DNA of 64,000 bases from Roseobacter sp. (GCA_002731875.1 PCCY01000028.1:62001-126000); one strand, 5' to 3'. Shown: positions 35,967 to 45,129, counted from the first letter of the stretch. Notes: generated from the letters alone by a model not told the origin. Made by a program: numbers and translations.

Positions 35967-36806
35967 TTACAATGTGACCCCGTGCCGCCCAGCAAGATCA
36001 ACAAAATACTGCCATGCGACGCGTCCTGATCTGGCACCTCGGGTGGCCTGCCACTCAATTGCCTCGGCGCGCAGCGTGTCGGGCTCCACCTTGACCCCAT
36101 ACGCATCGCAATAGCCCCGGATCATCGATAAATATTGATCCTGATCGCAAGGGTGAAACCCCAGCCACAGGCCAAAACGATCCGACAGCGACACTTTTTC
36201 CTCAACCGCTTCGGCGGGGTTTATCGCAGAACCCCGTTCGTTTTCGATCATGTCACGGGGCATCAGATGTCGCCGGTTCGACGTCGCATAAAGCACGACA
36301 TTGTCGGGTCGCCCTTCTATACCACCATCCAGCACCGCCTTGAGCGACTTGTAATGTGCATCATCGTGCCCGAAACTCAGATCATCGCAAAACAGGATGA
36401 ACCGTTGGCGCGCACCCCGCAGCAAGGCCAGTAGCCGCCCGACCGAGGGCAGATCCTCGCGCTGCAATTCAACGATGCGCAGCGCATCAAGCGACGCATG
36501 AACATGGGAATGTACAGCCTTGACCAGACTGGATTTTCCCATCCCTCGCGCCCCCCACAGCAAAGCATTGTTCGCCGGTAACCCTGCAGCAAACTGCATT
36601 GTATTTGCCAGCAGGGTATCGCGGGCGCGATCCACACCGATAAGCAATGACAGATCTACCTTGCTGACATTCTTCACCGGGACCAGACGGTCGGGGGCGG
36701 TATGCCAAACGAAAGCCCCCGCCGCGTCAAAATCCGGTGCCTCCAGCGGCGGCGGAGACATCCGCTCCAGCGCCGCTGCAATGCGTTCCATCGGGTCAGA
36801 GGTCAC
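35967..36806 (-). CDS. DUF815-type AAA ATPase
   Basis: 279-residue ATP-binding protein. Walker A WGARGMGKSSLVKA near residue 85, Walker B RFILFCDDLSF near 135, sensor YATSNRRHLMPRD near 175. The cellular role of the family is unknown. A GTG start overlaps the tatC stop (GTGA) with GAGGA upstream; the ATG 5 codons later is an alternative. Its coupling to tatC suggests an envelope- or export-related job, but this is inference. Confidence 0.85.
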   Translation of the reverse strand: MTSDPMERIAAALERMSPPPLEAPDFDAAGAFVWHTAPDRLVPVKNVSKVDLSLLIGVDRARDTLLANTMQFAAGLPANNALLWGARGMGKSSLVKAVHSHVHASLDALRIVELQREDLPSVGRLLALLRGARQRFILFCDDLSFGHDDAHYKSLKAVLDGGIEGRPDNVVLYATSNRRHLMPRDMIENERGSAINPAEAVEEKVSLSDRFGLWLGFHPCDQDQYLSMIRGYCDAYGVKVEPDTLRAEAIEWQATRGARSGRVAWQYFVDLAGRHGVTL

Positions 36807-37693
36807 TTCGACTTGTCCTCGTCATCGAACTCGGCCAGCAAGGGGTCTTCCTCTTCATCGTCGAAATACCCTTCGGCACGCAGCTTCTCATCGCGCTGAC
36901 GCTCGACGCGGCGGACCAGAAAGATCGAGATCTCGTACAGCCCGTACACCACAACAAACAGGATTATCTGAGTGACCACATCCGGTGGCGTTACCAACGC
37001 CGCCAGAATCAGAATACCGACCACGGCATATTTTCGCACATTGCCAAGCCCCTCGGAACTGACCAACCCGGCCTTGCCCATCAGCGTCAACAATACCGGA
37101 AGCTGAAAGCACAGGCCGAACGCGACAATGAACTTGATGGTCAAGTTAAGGTATTCCTGCGCGGACCCCTGAAAGGCAATCGCAGCGATCCCGCCCTTTG
37201 ATATGCCGTCAGCGCCCTCGTGGTTCACAAGCGTACCCGCCTGCTGAAACCCAAGGAAGAAATCGAATGCCAGCGGGGTCACCACGTAAAACGCAAATGC
37301 CGCCCCCAGGAAAAACATGATCGGGCTTGAGATAAGGAACGGCAGGAAAGCTCCCTTTTCGTTCTTGTACAATCCCGGCGCGACAAATCGCCAAAGTTGA
37401 TAACTGATATAGGGAAACCCCAAAATCAACCCACCCAAGAGGGATATCGAAATCGCGACAAAAAAGCCTTCTTGCAGCTTGATCAGGATCAACCCGCAAT
37501 CATTCTGCCCGCGTTCTGCCATGGCAGTACACAAAGGGCTGGTCAAAAAGTTAAAAATCGGGTTCCAGACAGTAAAGCTGATCACCATACCGATGATAAA
37601 TGCGATCACCGAATGGATCAGCCGCGTGCGCAGTTCTGCCAAATGCTCGATCAGCGGCGCTGCGCTGTCGTCAATATCGTCCGAAGCACTCAT
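36803..37693 (-). CDS. tatC: Sec-independent protein translocase TatC
   Basis: Core receptor of the twin-arginine translocase, which exports folded proteins. 296 residues with six transmembrane helices; the N terminus has the family motif [16 protein letters not shown] near residue 12, and the first periplasmic loop contains a 20-residue stretch with two cysteines ([12 protein letters not shown]). It also has a loop insertion around 150-170 and an acidic C-terminal tail. ATGA overlap with tatB. Confidence 0.96.
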   Translation of the reverse strand: MSASDDIDDSAAPLIEHLAELRTRLIHSVIAFIIGMVISFTVWNPIFNFLTSPLCTAMAERGQNDCGLILIKLQEGFFVAISISLLGGLILGFPYISYQLWRFVAPGLYKNEKGAFLPFLISSPIMFFLGAAFAFYVVTPLAFDFFLGFQQAGTLVNHEGADGISKGGIAAIAFQGSAQEYLNLTIKFIVAFGLCFQLPVLLTLMGKAGLVSSEGLGNVRKYAVVGILILAALVTPPDVVTQIILFVVVYGLYEISIFLVRRVERQRDEKLRAEGYFDDEEEDPLLAEFDDEDKSK

Positions 37694-38358
37694 GAGTCAC
37701 TCTTTTTGGCCGCTGGCTTCTCGGCTGCGGTTTTCTTGGCTGCGGTTTTACGCGCGGCGGGTTTCTTGGCAGGTGCCTTTTCAGTGGCGGCTTTCGATAC
37801 CGACGCCGCCTTGGGGGCCGCGGCCTTTCTTGCTGCGGGTGGCTTTTTCACCGGGGACGTCTTTGCCGTTGGTTCAGCGTTTGGCTCCGTGGCAGGCGAC
37901 GCTTCGATCTGGGGTGTCCCGGTCGTCAGTTTTGCCTCGGCGGCCTCGGCGTGTGCCAAGGCTTCTGCGGCTTCGCGCTGTTTACGCTCTGCCCCGGCCC
38001 GCGCCGTTGCTGCCTGTATCTTCTTGACATCCTCGGCCCGCTTGGCCGCCATTTTGCCCGTCTCGCTGTTCGGGTCGATATCGGTCAAAGACTTGGTTGC
38101 CGACTTTACGCCGTCCATGGCGCTGCCCAGCGGGTTCGTGGCGGCTTTCAACGATTTGTTCAAGCCCGAGGAAATTTCACGCATGCCCGTGTCGTCAGCC
38201 GCGTCATTCATCGCATTGCTGAACTCGCGCGCCATGCCCTTGGCCTTTCCCACGAACTGCCCAACCTTGCGGAACAGTATCGGCAGATCCTTCGGGCCCA
38301 CCACGATCAACGCAACGACGCCCACGACCAGCAACTCAGACCACCCCATATCAAACAT
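37690..38358 (-). CDS. tatB: Sec-independent protein translocase TatB
   Basis: 222 residues. N-terminal helix and hinge [26 protein letters not shown], amphipathic helix to about residue 70, then a long low-complexity tail. From about residue 150 the tail is Lys/Ala/Pro-rich with repeated K-K-P-A-A-R-K type units, much like a histone H1 tail and longer than in E. coli (171 residues total). TatB forms the receptor with TatC. It is 6 bases after tatA. Confidence 0.94.
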   Translation of the reverse strand: MFDMGWSELLVVGVVALIVVGPKDLPILFRKVGQFVGKAKGMAREFSNAMNDAADDTGMREISSGLNKSLKAATNPLGSAMDGVKSATKSLTDIDPNSETGKMAAKRAEDVKKIQAATARAGAERKQREAAEALAHAEAAEAKLTTGTPQIEASPATEPNAEPTAKTSPVKKPPAARKAAAPKAASVSKAATEKAPAKKPAARKTAAKKTAAEKPAAKKSDS

Positions 38359-38364
38359 GATGGT

Positions 38365-38601
38365 TTACACCCGGTCCTTATCGGTTTTCACTTCTGTCAC
38401 AACAACAGTGTCATCGGTCAGCTCGGCCGGTTCCTTGTTCGCGTTCTTTACGTCGTCTTCGCCTTCGCTGATACCCTTCTTAAAGCTGGTGATACCCTTG
38501 CCGACTTCGCCCATCAGGCTTGAAATCTTGCCGCGCCCGAACAGCACAAGCACGACCACAGCGATAAGCAAAAGCCCCGGCAGGCCGATATTATTCAACA
38601 T
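38365..38601 (-). CDS. tatA: Sec-independent protein translocase TatA
   Basis: 78-residue pore-forming subunit with one transmembrane helix (about 6-22), the FGRGK hinge and an amphipathic helix ([17 protein letters not shown]), then an acidic tail. First gene of tatABC-DUF815; the 200-base gap before it is shared with the divergent WYL/YafY regulator. Confidence 0.94.
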   Translation of the reverse strand: MLNNIGLPGLLLIAVVVLVLFGRGKISSLMGEVGKGITSFKKGISEGEDDVKNANKEPAELTDDTVVVTEVKTDKDRV

Positions 38602-38752
38602 AGTCCATCTCCATATCCAAAAACCACGAACGCACCTTGGGCGCCCAAATCAAGCTTTGTGTATGGCGAGCAGCGCTTGGCTAGAAGAGACCAAGCGCCC
38701 CAAAACCCTCCTCGACAGCGTTTTTCCGGATCTCAATCTCCAAGCCCACCTT

Positions 38753-38776
38753 CAACTGACAGTTTTTTGGCAGTTG
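38753..38776. promoter_or_regulatory. Operator candidate CAACTG-N12-CAGTTG before the YafY-type gene
   Basis: Inverted repeat with 6-bp arms (extended by a further matching base pair beyond one mismatch), about 38 bases before the regulator start and within the divergent tatA gap. A self-regulatory site is likely by position only. Confidence 0.3.
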
Positions 38777-38813
38777 CCTTGTGGCTTTTGTCAAACCGTG
38801 CCATATAATGCCC

Positions 38814-39467
38814 ATGCGCCGCTCCGATCGCCTCTTCAGGTTACTCGAGATTCTGGGAGACCATCAACGTCACCGATCTCAAGACCTGGCGCGCGTTTTG
38901 TCGGTTTCGCAACGCACACTCTTTCGCGACATGGACCGGCTGAAGGCCTCCGGCGTCCCACTTCATGGCACGCGGGGCTCAGGCTACCAACTGTCCACGG
39001 AAACAACGTTGCCCCCTCTTGCCCTGACGGATCCCGAGATAGAGGCCCTGCAACTGGGCCTTGCAGTGGTGCTTGAAACCACGGACCCCGACCTGCTGGC
39101 CGCCGTTCAAAGTCTGGTGGCAAAAATCGATGCCGCCTTGCCGCTCGATGCAAAACCGCAAGCGGCCGATTGGCAGCATATTGAACACCCTTTTGCCAAT
39201 GCAGCGAAAGGGCTGGGCCACCTACCGGTGCTGCGCGCCGCGATCAAAGCGCGTCAAAAGCTGAAAATAGTCTATAACGCCGAACACGGGGCGGTAAAAA
39301 CATCAATCCTCCACCCCAGAACACTCACCCATAAGGCACGCAGCTGGCTCTTGTCAGGCTGGGACGAAACCGCACAGGCCCCGGCGCTCCTTCGCCTTGA
39401 CCTCATTGAAACCGCAGACCCGCTACCGGAACTCTTCAGTCAGGCGTCCGGCTTCCAAATGGATTAA
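38814..39467 (+). CDS. YafY/WYL-family HTH transcriptional regulator
   Basis: 217 residues. N-terminal winged helix RRSDRLFRLLEILGDHQRHRSQDLARVLSVSQRTLFRDMDRL is the family signature (HTH_11), followed by a regulatory domain with a remnant WYL-like core (residues about 135-210). Ligand and targets unknown. Two close ATGs (38808 and 38814) are possible starts; MRRSDRLF fits the family best. It converges with the Lin0512 genes, which are candidate targets only by location. Confidence 0.8.
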   Translation: MRRSDRLFRLLEILGDHQRHRSQDLARVLSVSQRTLFRDMDRLKASGVPLHGTRGSGYQLSTETTLPPLALTDPEIEALQLGLAVVLETTDPDLLAAVQSLVAKIDAALPLDAKPQAADWQHIEHPFANAAKGLGHLPVLRAAIKARQKLKIVYNAEHGAVKTSILHPRTLTHKARSWLLSGWDETAQAPALLRLDLIETADPLPELFSQASGFQMD

Positions 39468-39495
39468 AATCCTCGCCGAAGGCATTAAATCTCTT

Positions 39496-39858
39496 TTACG
39501 CTCCGGCCCGCAGCCGCCAACCGTTCTGCTTTGGCAAGAATGCCTGAACACTGGCCTGAGCAATCACAATCGTTTCGTCGCCGCTAGGCACGTTCAGCCC
39601 ACCGAACACGGCCTCTACCTCTGCCTGCCCACGCGGCAAACCGGCCACCAGCGTATCGGTATCAACCAGATCGGGTTCCTGCACCGCTACCGTTACCCGA
39701 ACCCGCATTTCGTCATGGCTCAACCCCAGCACGCCGAATAAGGGCAGGGACGAATGTCGCAAAGCATCTTCGATCGCACGTGCACAGGCTTTGGTATAAT
39801 CCATACCGTGCAGGTCGTTCCCCATCCCCATTTCGATAATGATACGTTGCTCAGTCAT
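39496..39858 (-). CDS. Lin0512 family protein, second paralogue
   Basis: 120 residues, start MTEQRIIIEMGMG. It shares with its upstream neighbour the frame E-x-GMG-x-x-L-x-x-x-DYT-x-A-x-x-RA-x-x-DAL, then a strand-rich second half (RVRVTVAVQEPDLVD). No Cys and no known catalytic motif. Its start lies 8 bases inside the upstream gene, so the two are coupled. Function of the family is unknown. A longer reading to 39939 lies inside the first paralogue and is rejected. Confidence 0.78.
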   Translation of the reverse strand: MTEQRIIIEMGMGNDLHGMDYTKACARAIEDALRHSSLPLFGVLGLSHDEMRVRVTVAVQEPDLVDTDTLVAGLPRGQAEVEAVFGGLNVPSGDETIVIAQASVQAFLPKQNGWRLRAGA

Positions 39859-40201
39859 TGCCTCGCTCCATGTCAAAAGCGATCGATAGTGCTGCGTTGG
39901 CCATGATTGTCGGGGGGCCGTCACCATCGGGGCGTTCAATGTCCAGCCCCCCGGGGACGACGTTCACGGTTACATCGCCATAGGGAAATACTGCCCTCAG
40001 CGCGTCGCGGTCGACGTGCTCGGGCTTTTGTACGCCGACATCCAATGTGATTTTCATCGCGGCACGGTCAAAGCCGAACAGCTCTGCAAGATTGATGGAG
40101 TTCCGCCAAAGAGCATCGCGGACCGCGCGTTCGGCGGCCTGGGTATAGTCACCCCTGCGTAACGACGATCCCATCCCGAATTCCATCATGAGCGTTTGCA
40201 T
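39851..40201 (-). CDS. Lin0512 family protein, first paralogue
   Basis: 116 residues, starting MQTLMMEFGMGSSLRRGDYT. Same fold frame as the following gene (GMG, DYT, RA-x-x-DAL, then KITLDVGVQKPEHVD), so the pair arose by tandem duplication. They differ most in the last 40 residues. The gap of 13 bases to the upstream ABC ATPase gene suggests a three-gene operon. Function unknown; a heteromeric complex is plausible. Confidence 0.8.
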   Translation of the reverse strand: MQTLMMEFGMGSSLRRGDYTQAAERAVRDALWRNSINLAELFGFDRAAMKITLDVGVQKPEHVDRDALRAVFPYGDVTVNVVPGGLDIERPDGDGPPTIMANAALSIAFDMERGND

Positions 40202-40214
40202 ACGGACTCTCCGG

Positions 40215-41300
40215 CTATGTGGCTTGGAAGACAAAGCATTTGTCGCGGCGAATGGTCAGCCACATTACCGCCCCCGGTTGCGGCAAGAACACATTGGGCA
40301 CAGTGACCCGCAAGATACTGCCGTCGTAATCCATGACAAACTCGACAAGACTTTCATTCCCCATGAACCGCGCCCGCGACACTACCCCGCGCGCAGCGGT
40401 GCCATCCGTCGCCGTGGGCAAGGGCCCCTTGCCCGCGCGGTCAAAATCAATCCGCACATGCTGCGGCCGGAACACGATATCAACCTTGGTTCCATCCGGG
40501 ACACCTGGCGCAAGAAACCGGCCGAACGGCGTTTGCGCCAATGCGCCCGACACCTCGGCGCGCAACACGTTGGCATCCGAAAAGAACGCGACGGATGCCC
40601 GGTCGATCGGGCGCGTATAAACGTTGTAGGGTGCGCCCTGTTGGACGATCTTGCCGTCCCGCATCAACGCGATCTCGTCGGCCATCCGCATTGCTTCTTC
40701 GGGTTCATGAGTGACCAGCAGCACGGCTGTACCTTCCTCCTTGAGTATTCCCAGCGTTTCGTCACGAATATCGTCGCGCAAGCGGTTATCAAGACCCGAG
40801 AAAGGTTCGTCCATCAACATGATCTTGGGCCGTGGGGCCAAGGCGCGGGCCAGTGCCACGCGCTGTTGTTCGCCGCCCGACAGCTGATGCGGATAGCCAT
40901 CGATGAACCGCAACAGGTCCACACGCTCCAGCAGTTCCTCGATACGGGCGCGCCGGTCGGCCTTGGTGCCGGTTTTCAGCCCGAAACCCACATTGTCAGC
41001 GACGCTCAGATGCGGAAACAGCGCGAAATCCTGAAACATAAGGCCAATTTCACGCCGTTCTGGCGGCACGTTGAACACGGTGTCACAGATCAACTTTCCA
41101 TCCACATGGATCGAACCGCTGTCTTGCATTTCGACCCCGGCAATCATCCGCAGTGTCGTGGACTTTCCGCATCCCGACGGTCCCAGCAAACAGGTGACCT
41201 GCCCCGGCATGATCTTCAGGCTGACGTCATCCACCACCGCGCGCCCACCATAGGCACGCTTGAGGTTTCGGATTTCAAGCCGGGGGTGTGTTTCGGTCAT
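40215..41300 (-). CDS. ABC transporter ATP-binding protein (FbpC/PotA-like)
   Basis: 361 residues: ATPase domain with Walker A GPSGCGKST near residue 40, Q-loop FQDFALF, signature LSGGEQQRVALARAL near 138 and Walker B IMLMDEPFSGLD near 160, then a C-terminal TOBE-type domain (from about 240). This is the importer class for ferric iron, polyamines or phosphonates. No permease or binding protein gene is adjacent, so it is an orphan ATPase here; it leads into the Lin0512 pair. Confidence 0.87.
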   Translation of the reverse strand: MTETHPRLEIRNLKRAYGGRAVVDDVSLKIMPGQVTCLLGPSGCGKSTTLRMIAGVEMQDSGSIHVDGKLICDTVFNVPPERREIGLMFQDFALFPHLSVADNVGFGLKTGTKADRRARIEELLERVDLLRFIDGYPHQLSGGEQQRVALARALAPRPKIMLMDEPFSGLDNRLRDDIRDETLGILKEEGTAVLLVTHEPEEAMRMADEIALMRDGKIVQQGAPYNVYTRPIDRASVAFFSDANVLRAEVSGALAQTPFGRFLAPGVPDGTKVDIVFRPQHVRIDFDRAGKGPLPTATDGTAARGVVSRARFMGNESLVEFVMDYDGSILRVTVPNVFLPQPGAVMWLTIRRDKCFVFQAT

Positions 41301-41343
41301 GGTTGCGGTCTTATCCGGTCAATTCATTCGGCTAAGACCGCTA

Positions 41344-42702
41344 TCAGCCTCGTCGTGCACCCGCAAGCACTGCCGCAAATCCTGTGGCCAGAACGGCGAC
41401 GCAAATCACCAATAACTGCTCGTATTTATGCGCGTCCGGCAACAGCGCGGCAAACACCCCCCAGTCGCGCCCGAAATACGCGACAGCGCCCGACATCGCC
41501 GCCCCAAACGCCACCAGATACGCCCACAGCGCTATCCGGCGCTGCATCACCAGCCCGATAATCAGCACCGGCGTCAAAAACATCGACGCCGTCCCCGACA
41601 CGGCTACGGCGTCGAACAGGGTCGAGCTTCCCCACAGTGTCAGGGCCGTTCCCACCGACATGAAACCCAGCATCACCATCCGTCCCCCGGTCAGGCTGCG
41701 CGGTGCGAGTTTCAGTTCCTCGACCACCAGCCGCGCCGCAGATGCCAACGCCGAATCCAGCGTGCTAAGCGCCGATATCAAAAGCGAAATCATCAGCGCA
41801 CCGAAAATCCACCCCGGGAACATACTGGCCCATGTGCCGATCAGCTCGCCCTCATAGGCGGCTCCTGTCAGGCTGGCCTGGATACCGAAAAAGCCGAAAC
41901 CGATGATGCAAAGTGTGGATATCCAAAAGGCATGCAAGAACGACCGCCGGGTCGTGTCCGGGTCCGCGATGAATCCGCGGTCCATCATCACCGGATCATG
42001 CGCGGGATAAGAGAACACCTGCAACATCGCCACCGCGAGCAGCACCCAGCCATTATAGGCCCCCGCGGTGCCCGGGGCCGTGATAACCGCGCCCAGATCA
42101 AAGCCCGGCGACACAACCAGCGCCATAAAGGCGACGCCGAACACAGCCAGAAACACCACCATCTGCACCACATCGGTGCGCAGGGCCGCGCTTAGCCCGC
42201 CCCATGCGGAATAGCCCAGCCCGACCCCCGCTACGATCAGTATCGCAGGCGTCCCGCTCCCCGCCAGTACAGCGTTGAAAATCAACCCCACTACCAGCAG
42301 ATTGGCGAACACCTCGGACAACAGGCGCAAGGCGATCACCAGATTGTAACACCCGTTGCCCGCCGCCCCAAAACGCACGCCAAGCCAGCCTTGCACCGAC
42401 ATGGCCCCCTGTTGCCGCAGGCGTCCCACGATAAAGCCCCCCGTCAGGAAAGACCCGTAATAGGCCGCATAGGCCAGCGTGCCCGCGATGCCGTAATAAT
42501 ATCCCAGGATCGCCGCGTTCATCAGGCTGCGGGCGAAAATCCATGTGGTGACCTGGCTGAGCACCAATGTCCAAAGCCCCGGGGCCCTGCCTTGGGCCGT
42601 CATTCCGCCAAAGAATCCGTCGATCGATGCGCGGCGCGGTGCCGCAAGCACGCTCGCTACGATAATCGCACCAAATATGACAATTAGTAAAAGGGGATAC
42701 AT
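41344..42702 (-). CDS. Sodium:solute symporter family protein
   Basis: 452-residue membrane protein with about 12-13 hydrophobic segments. The family features are GFFGG near residue 30, SQVTTWIFARS near 50 and GLSAALRTDVVQMVVFL near 170 (corresponding to the GGxxAVxxTDxxQ signature of SSS transporters). The solute cannot be told. It lies 43 bases upstream of the ABC ATPase start on the same strand. Confidence 0.87.
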   Translation of the reverse strand: MYPLLLIVIFGAIIVASVLAAPRRASIDGFFGGMTAQGRAPGLWTLVLSQVTTWIFARSLMNAAILGYYYGIAGTLAYAAYYGSFLTGGFIVGRLRQQGAMSVQGWLGVRFGAAGNGCYNLVIALRLLSEVFANLLVVGLIFNAVLAGSGTPAILIVAGVGLGYSAWGGLSAALRTDVVQMVVFLAVFGVAFMALVVSPGFDLGAVITAPGTAGAYNGWVLLAVAMLQVFSYPAHDPVMMDRGFIADPDTTRRSFLHAFWISTLCIIGFGFFGIQASLTGAAYEGELIGTWASMFPGWIFGALMISLLISALSTLDSALASAARLVVEELKLAPRSLTGGRMVMLGFMSVGTALTLWGSSTLFDAVAVSGTASMFLTPVLIIGLVMQRRIALWAYLVAFGAAMSGAVAYFGRDWGVFAALLPDAHKYEQLLVICVAVLATGFAAVLAGARRG

Positions 42703-42821
42703 CGCAGGGTACCTTTCAGGACTACAGGTTCATTCCAACTGGTAGTCGAGCAGAAACCGCCGCGCCATATTCGGCACGACGGTCTGCCGTAAACGTGATG
42801 ACTGTGACAGCGCAAAGCGCC

Positions 42822-43601
42822 TTACATGGTCAGGTTGGTCGCCCCGCCGTCAAGCAACAGGTTTTGCCCCACGATAAAGCCGGCATGCTGCGAACATAAA
42901 AACGCACAGGCAGCACCAAATTCGTGGCGGGTACCGTAGCGACCGGCAGGAATTGTCGATGCCCGCTGCGCCCGCGCTTCCTCCAACGTGATGCCCTTTT
43001 GCTTGACCACGCCGCCGTCCAGCGCGTCGGCGCGGTCGGTCGCGTGGATGCCCGGCAGCAGGTTGTTGATCGTAACGCCCTTGCTTGCCACTTGGCGCGA
43101 AGTCCCCGCGACGTACCCGGTCAGGCCGGTCCGGGCGGAATTGCTTAACCCCAGCACCCCGATCGGTGCGCGGACCGATTGCGACGTGATATTGACCACA
43201 CGCCCCCAGCCGCGTTCCATCATCGCCGGCACCAGAGCTTTGATCATCGCGATCGGGGCCAGCATGTTGGCATCCAGCGCCTTGATGAAATCTTCGCGGT
43301 CCCAATCGTGCCACATTCCGGGAGGCGGGCCGCCAGCGTTGTTTACCAATATGTCGATCTGCCCGACCACGTCCAAAACCGCGTTTTGCCCCTCTGCCGT
43401 GGCAATATCGGCAACCACTGTGGTCACTTCGACGCCGTAGCTTTGTCGAATTCTTTCAGCGGCACTGTCCAGGTCCGCAGCACCACGCGCGTTCATGACC
43501 AGATCGACGCCCGCCTCGGCCAAGGCTTCCGCGCAGCCTAGCCCAAGCCCCTTTGACGAAGCGCATACCAACGCACGTTTTCCCTTGATTCCCAAATCCA
43601 T
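42822..43601 (-). CDS. SDR-family protein lacking the catalytic Tyr and Lys
   Basis: 259 residues with a Rossmann N terminus (ALVCASSKGLGLGCAEAL near residue 10-27), NNAGG near 87 and a conserved VVNITSQS strand with the catalytic Ser. At the usual YxxxK positions the sequence reads SNSAR, so Tyr is Ser and Lys is Arg. The fold and the C-terminal GQNLLLDGGATNL are normal. A divergent branch of SDRs with GLSNSARTGL is known to me in alphaproteobacteria; its chemistry is unclear. The start at 43601 has a strong GGGGAG site. Confidence 0.82.
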   Translation of the reverse strand: MDLGIKGKRALVCASSKGLGLGCAEALAEAGVDLVMNARGAADLDSAAERIRQSYGVEVTTVVADIATAEGQNAVLDVVGQIDILVNNAGGPPPGMWHDWDREDFIKALDANMLAPIAMIKALVPAMMERGWGRVVNITSQSVRAPIGVLGLSNSARTGLTGYVAGTSRQVASKGVTINNLLPGIHATDRADALDGGVVKQKGITLEEARAQRASTIPAGRYGTRHEFGAACAFLCSQHAGFIVGQNLLLDGGATNLTM

Positions 43602-43752
43602 AGCGTTCTCTCCCCTTGATGATTGGCGTAGTGGTAGCATTGGTTTTCGTGGAAACGCCAGCAAAAGACCAAAGGCTTGACCCGATAGTGCCACAATCCT
43701 ATTCCATTCAAAGGAAGATCCCATTCGGTACCGCGCAAAGGCCACCCGCAGC

Positions 43753-44766
43753 ATGACCACCCCGCTTCCCGCCCCGCCGCAAAGCGTGCCTGTCTACCAC
43801 GCCTCGCAGATATCTGCGACCGACGGCGCGAATATGGGGGACACGCTATCGTTTGCATCCGAACTGCTTTTGGATGACGTCTACGAACTGTCGTTCGGGG
43901 CCGAACCTGTGCGCCTGTCGGTGCAAACCGATGACACAAACCGGTTGAGCATTGCTGCGGATACCGAAACGGGTACGCCCGGCGCTACCTTGCATCTGGA
44001 TTGCGCGCTGACCTTCATGTCTTCTGACGGTCAAACCAATGATGCAATCTTGCTGGTCGAAGTCGACGACAACAACACCGCCGAAAACATTTACCTGATC
44101 CCGTTGAACGCGCTGTCTTCAAAGGTCGAATATCGGCTTGTCGGTATAGATACGACAACCGCACGCCAGAAATTCGCACAGGTCGCCTGTGTATCGTTCA
44201 CCCGCGGCACCCGCATCACCATGGCCACTGGCGAACAGCGCCCGATCGAAGACCTGGCAGTGGGTGACAAGGTGCTTACCCGCGACGATGGCGTGCAGGC
44301 GGTCAGATGGATCGGCCAAAGCACTGTGCGCGCCGTGGGCGAATTCGCCCCCATATGCATCAGCGCAGGGACGCTTAACAATGATACCGACCTTATCGTC
44401 AGCCCGGATCACCGTCTGTTTATCTACCAACGCGAGGACCGGCTGGGTGCAGGCCGTTCAGAGCTTCTGGTAAAGGTACGCCATCTTGTCAATGGCGACA
44501 CGGTGCGCGTGCAGGATGGCGGTTTCGTCGATTATTTCCAACTTCTGTTTGACAGCCACCAGATTATCTATGCCGAAGGTATCGCCGCCGAATCCATGCT
44601 GATAGACAGCCGGACCAAAGCGGTACTGCCCCAAGAGCTTTCTGACGCCATGGGCAATGTCATTCCCGGGCACTCCGATTTGCCTCACGCGGGTCTGGAC
44701 GTCAGCGCGCCCTTGCTGGACCGGCCCGACGCTGCGGAACTGCTGCGCAAAGCAAGTATGCGCTGA
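43753..44766 (+). CDS. Hint (hedgehog/intein-type) domain protein
   Basis: 337 residues: an N-terminal beta-rich domain (1-140) without signal peptide and a Hint_2-type self-processing domain (about 146-290). Block A reads CVSFTRGTRITMATGEQRPIEDL with GDKVLTRDDG after it; the conserved His is in VSPDHRLF (His220). In most relatives the nucleophile is Cys directly before FT; here it is Ser148 with Cys146 two residues earlier. Such proteins are common in Rhodobacteraceae and often sit at the end of secreted proteins; here it is the whole gene. Confidence 0.82.
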   Translation: MTTPLPAPPQSVPVYHASQISATDGANMGDTLSFASELLLDDVYELSFGAEPVRLSVQTDDTNRLSIAADTETGTPGATLHLDCALTFMSSDGQTNDAILLVEVDDNNTAENIYLIPLNALSSKVEYRLVGIDTTTARQKFAQVACVSFTRGTRITMATGEQRPIEDLAVGDKVLTRDDGVQAVRWIGQSTVRAVGEFAPICISAGTLNNDTDLIVSPDHRLFIYQREDRLGAGRSELLVKVRHLVNGDTVRVQDGGFVDYFQLLFDSHQIIYAEGIAAESMLIDSRTKAVLPQELSDAMGNVIPGHSDLPHAGLDVSAPLLDRPDAAELLRKASMR

Positions 44767-45129
44767 TCAGCCGTAAAAGAATTCTTCTCGGGCGATCTTG
44801 CCATTTGCCACGTGGTAGATCGCCACTTCCTTCATATCAAAGACCTTGCCGCTTTCCTTTTCCCTACCCTGCATCTCAAAGGTAACTGCAAACCGGTCAT
44901 CGCCGTGCAGCATAGGATCACTGACTTTCGCCTCGATAACCTCCATTGCGTTTTCCCACCAAGCATGCTTGCCCTTGATCCCGTCAAGGCCCTTGGTTTC
45001 ACGCCCGTTACCCTGATCGACGGCTTCAACCGAAACTGCATCTTCAGCATAAAGCTTGTCCAAGTTTTCGGTTGCACGCCCCTCACGGCATCCGGCAACC
45101 AGTTCCTCCGCTATTTTCTTGAGTTCCAT
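44767..45129 (-). CDS. SnoaL-like / NTF2-fold protein
   Basis: 120 residues, start MELKKIAEELVAGCREG with AAGGGATG before it. The pattern of an N-terminal helix with LYAEDAVSVEA, a central KGLDGIKGKHAWWE and C-terminal strands (VAIYHVANGKIAREEFFYG) is that of small NTF2-fold proteins. Function unknown. Longer starts to 45330 would add 67 residues with no family match. It is convergent with the Hint gene with no spacer. Confidence 0.75.
   Translation of the reverse strand: MELKKIAEELVAGCREGRATENLDKLYAEDAVSVEAVDQGNGRETKGLDGIKGKHAWWENAMEVIEAKVSDPMLHGDDRFAVTFEMQGREKESGKVFDMKEVAIYHVANGKIAREEFFYG

Noticed and set aside
37397..39076. Long plus-strand reading frame of 559 codons
   Set aside because: It is antisense to tatC, tatB and tatA and runs into the YafY-type gene; its residue pattern is that of a GC-rich shadow frame.
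40188..41561. Long plus-strand reading frame of 457 codons
   Set aside because: Antisense to the well-supported ABC ATPase and symporter genes; His/Arg/Gln-rich shadow translation with no domain.
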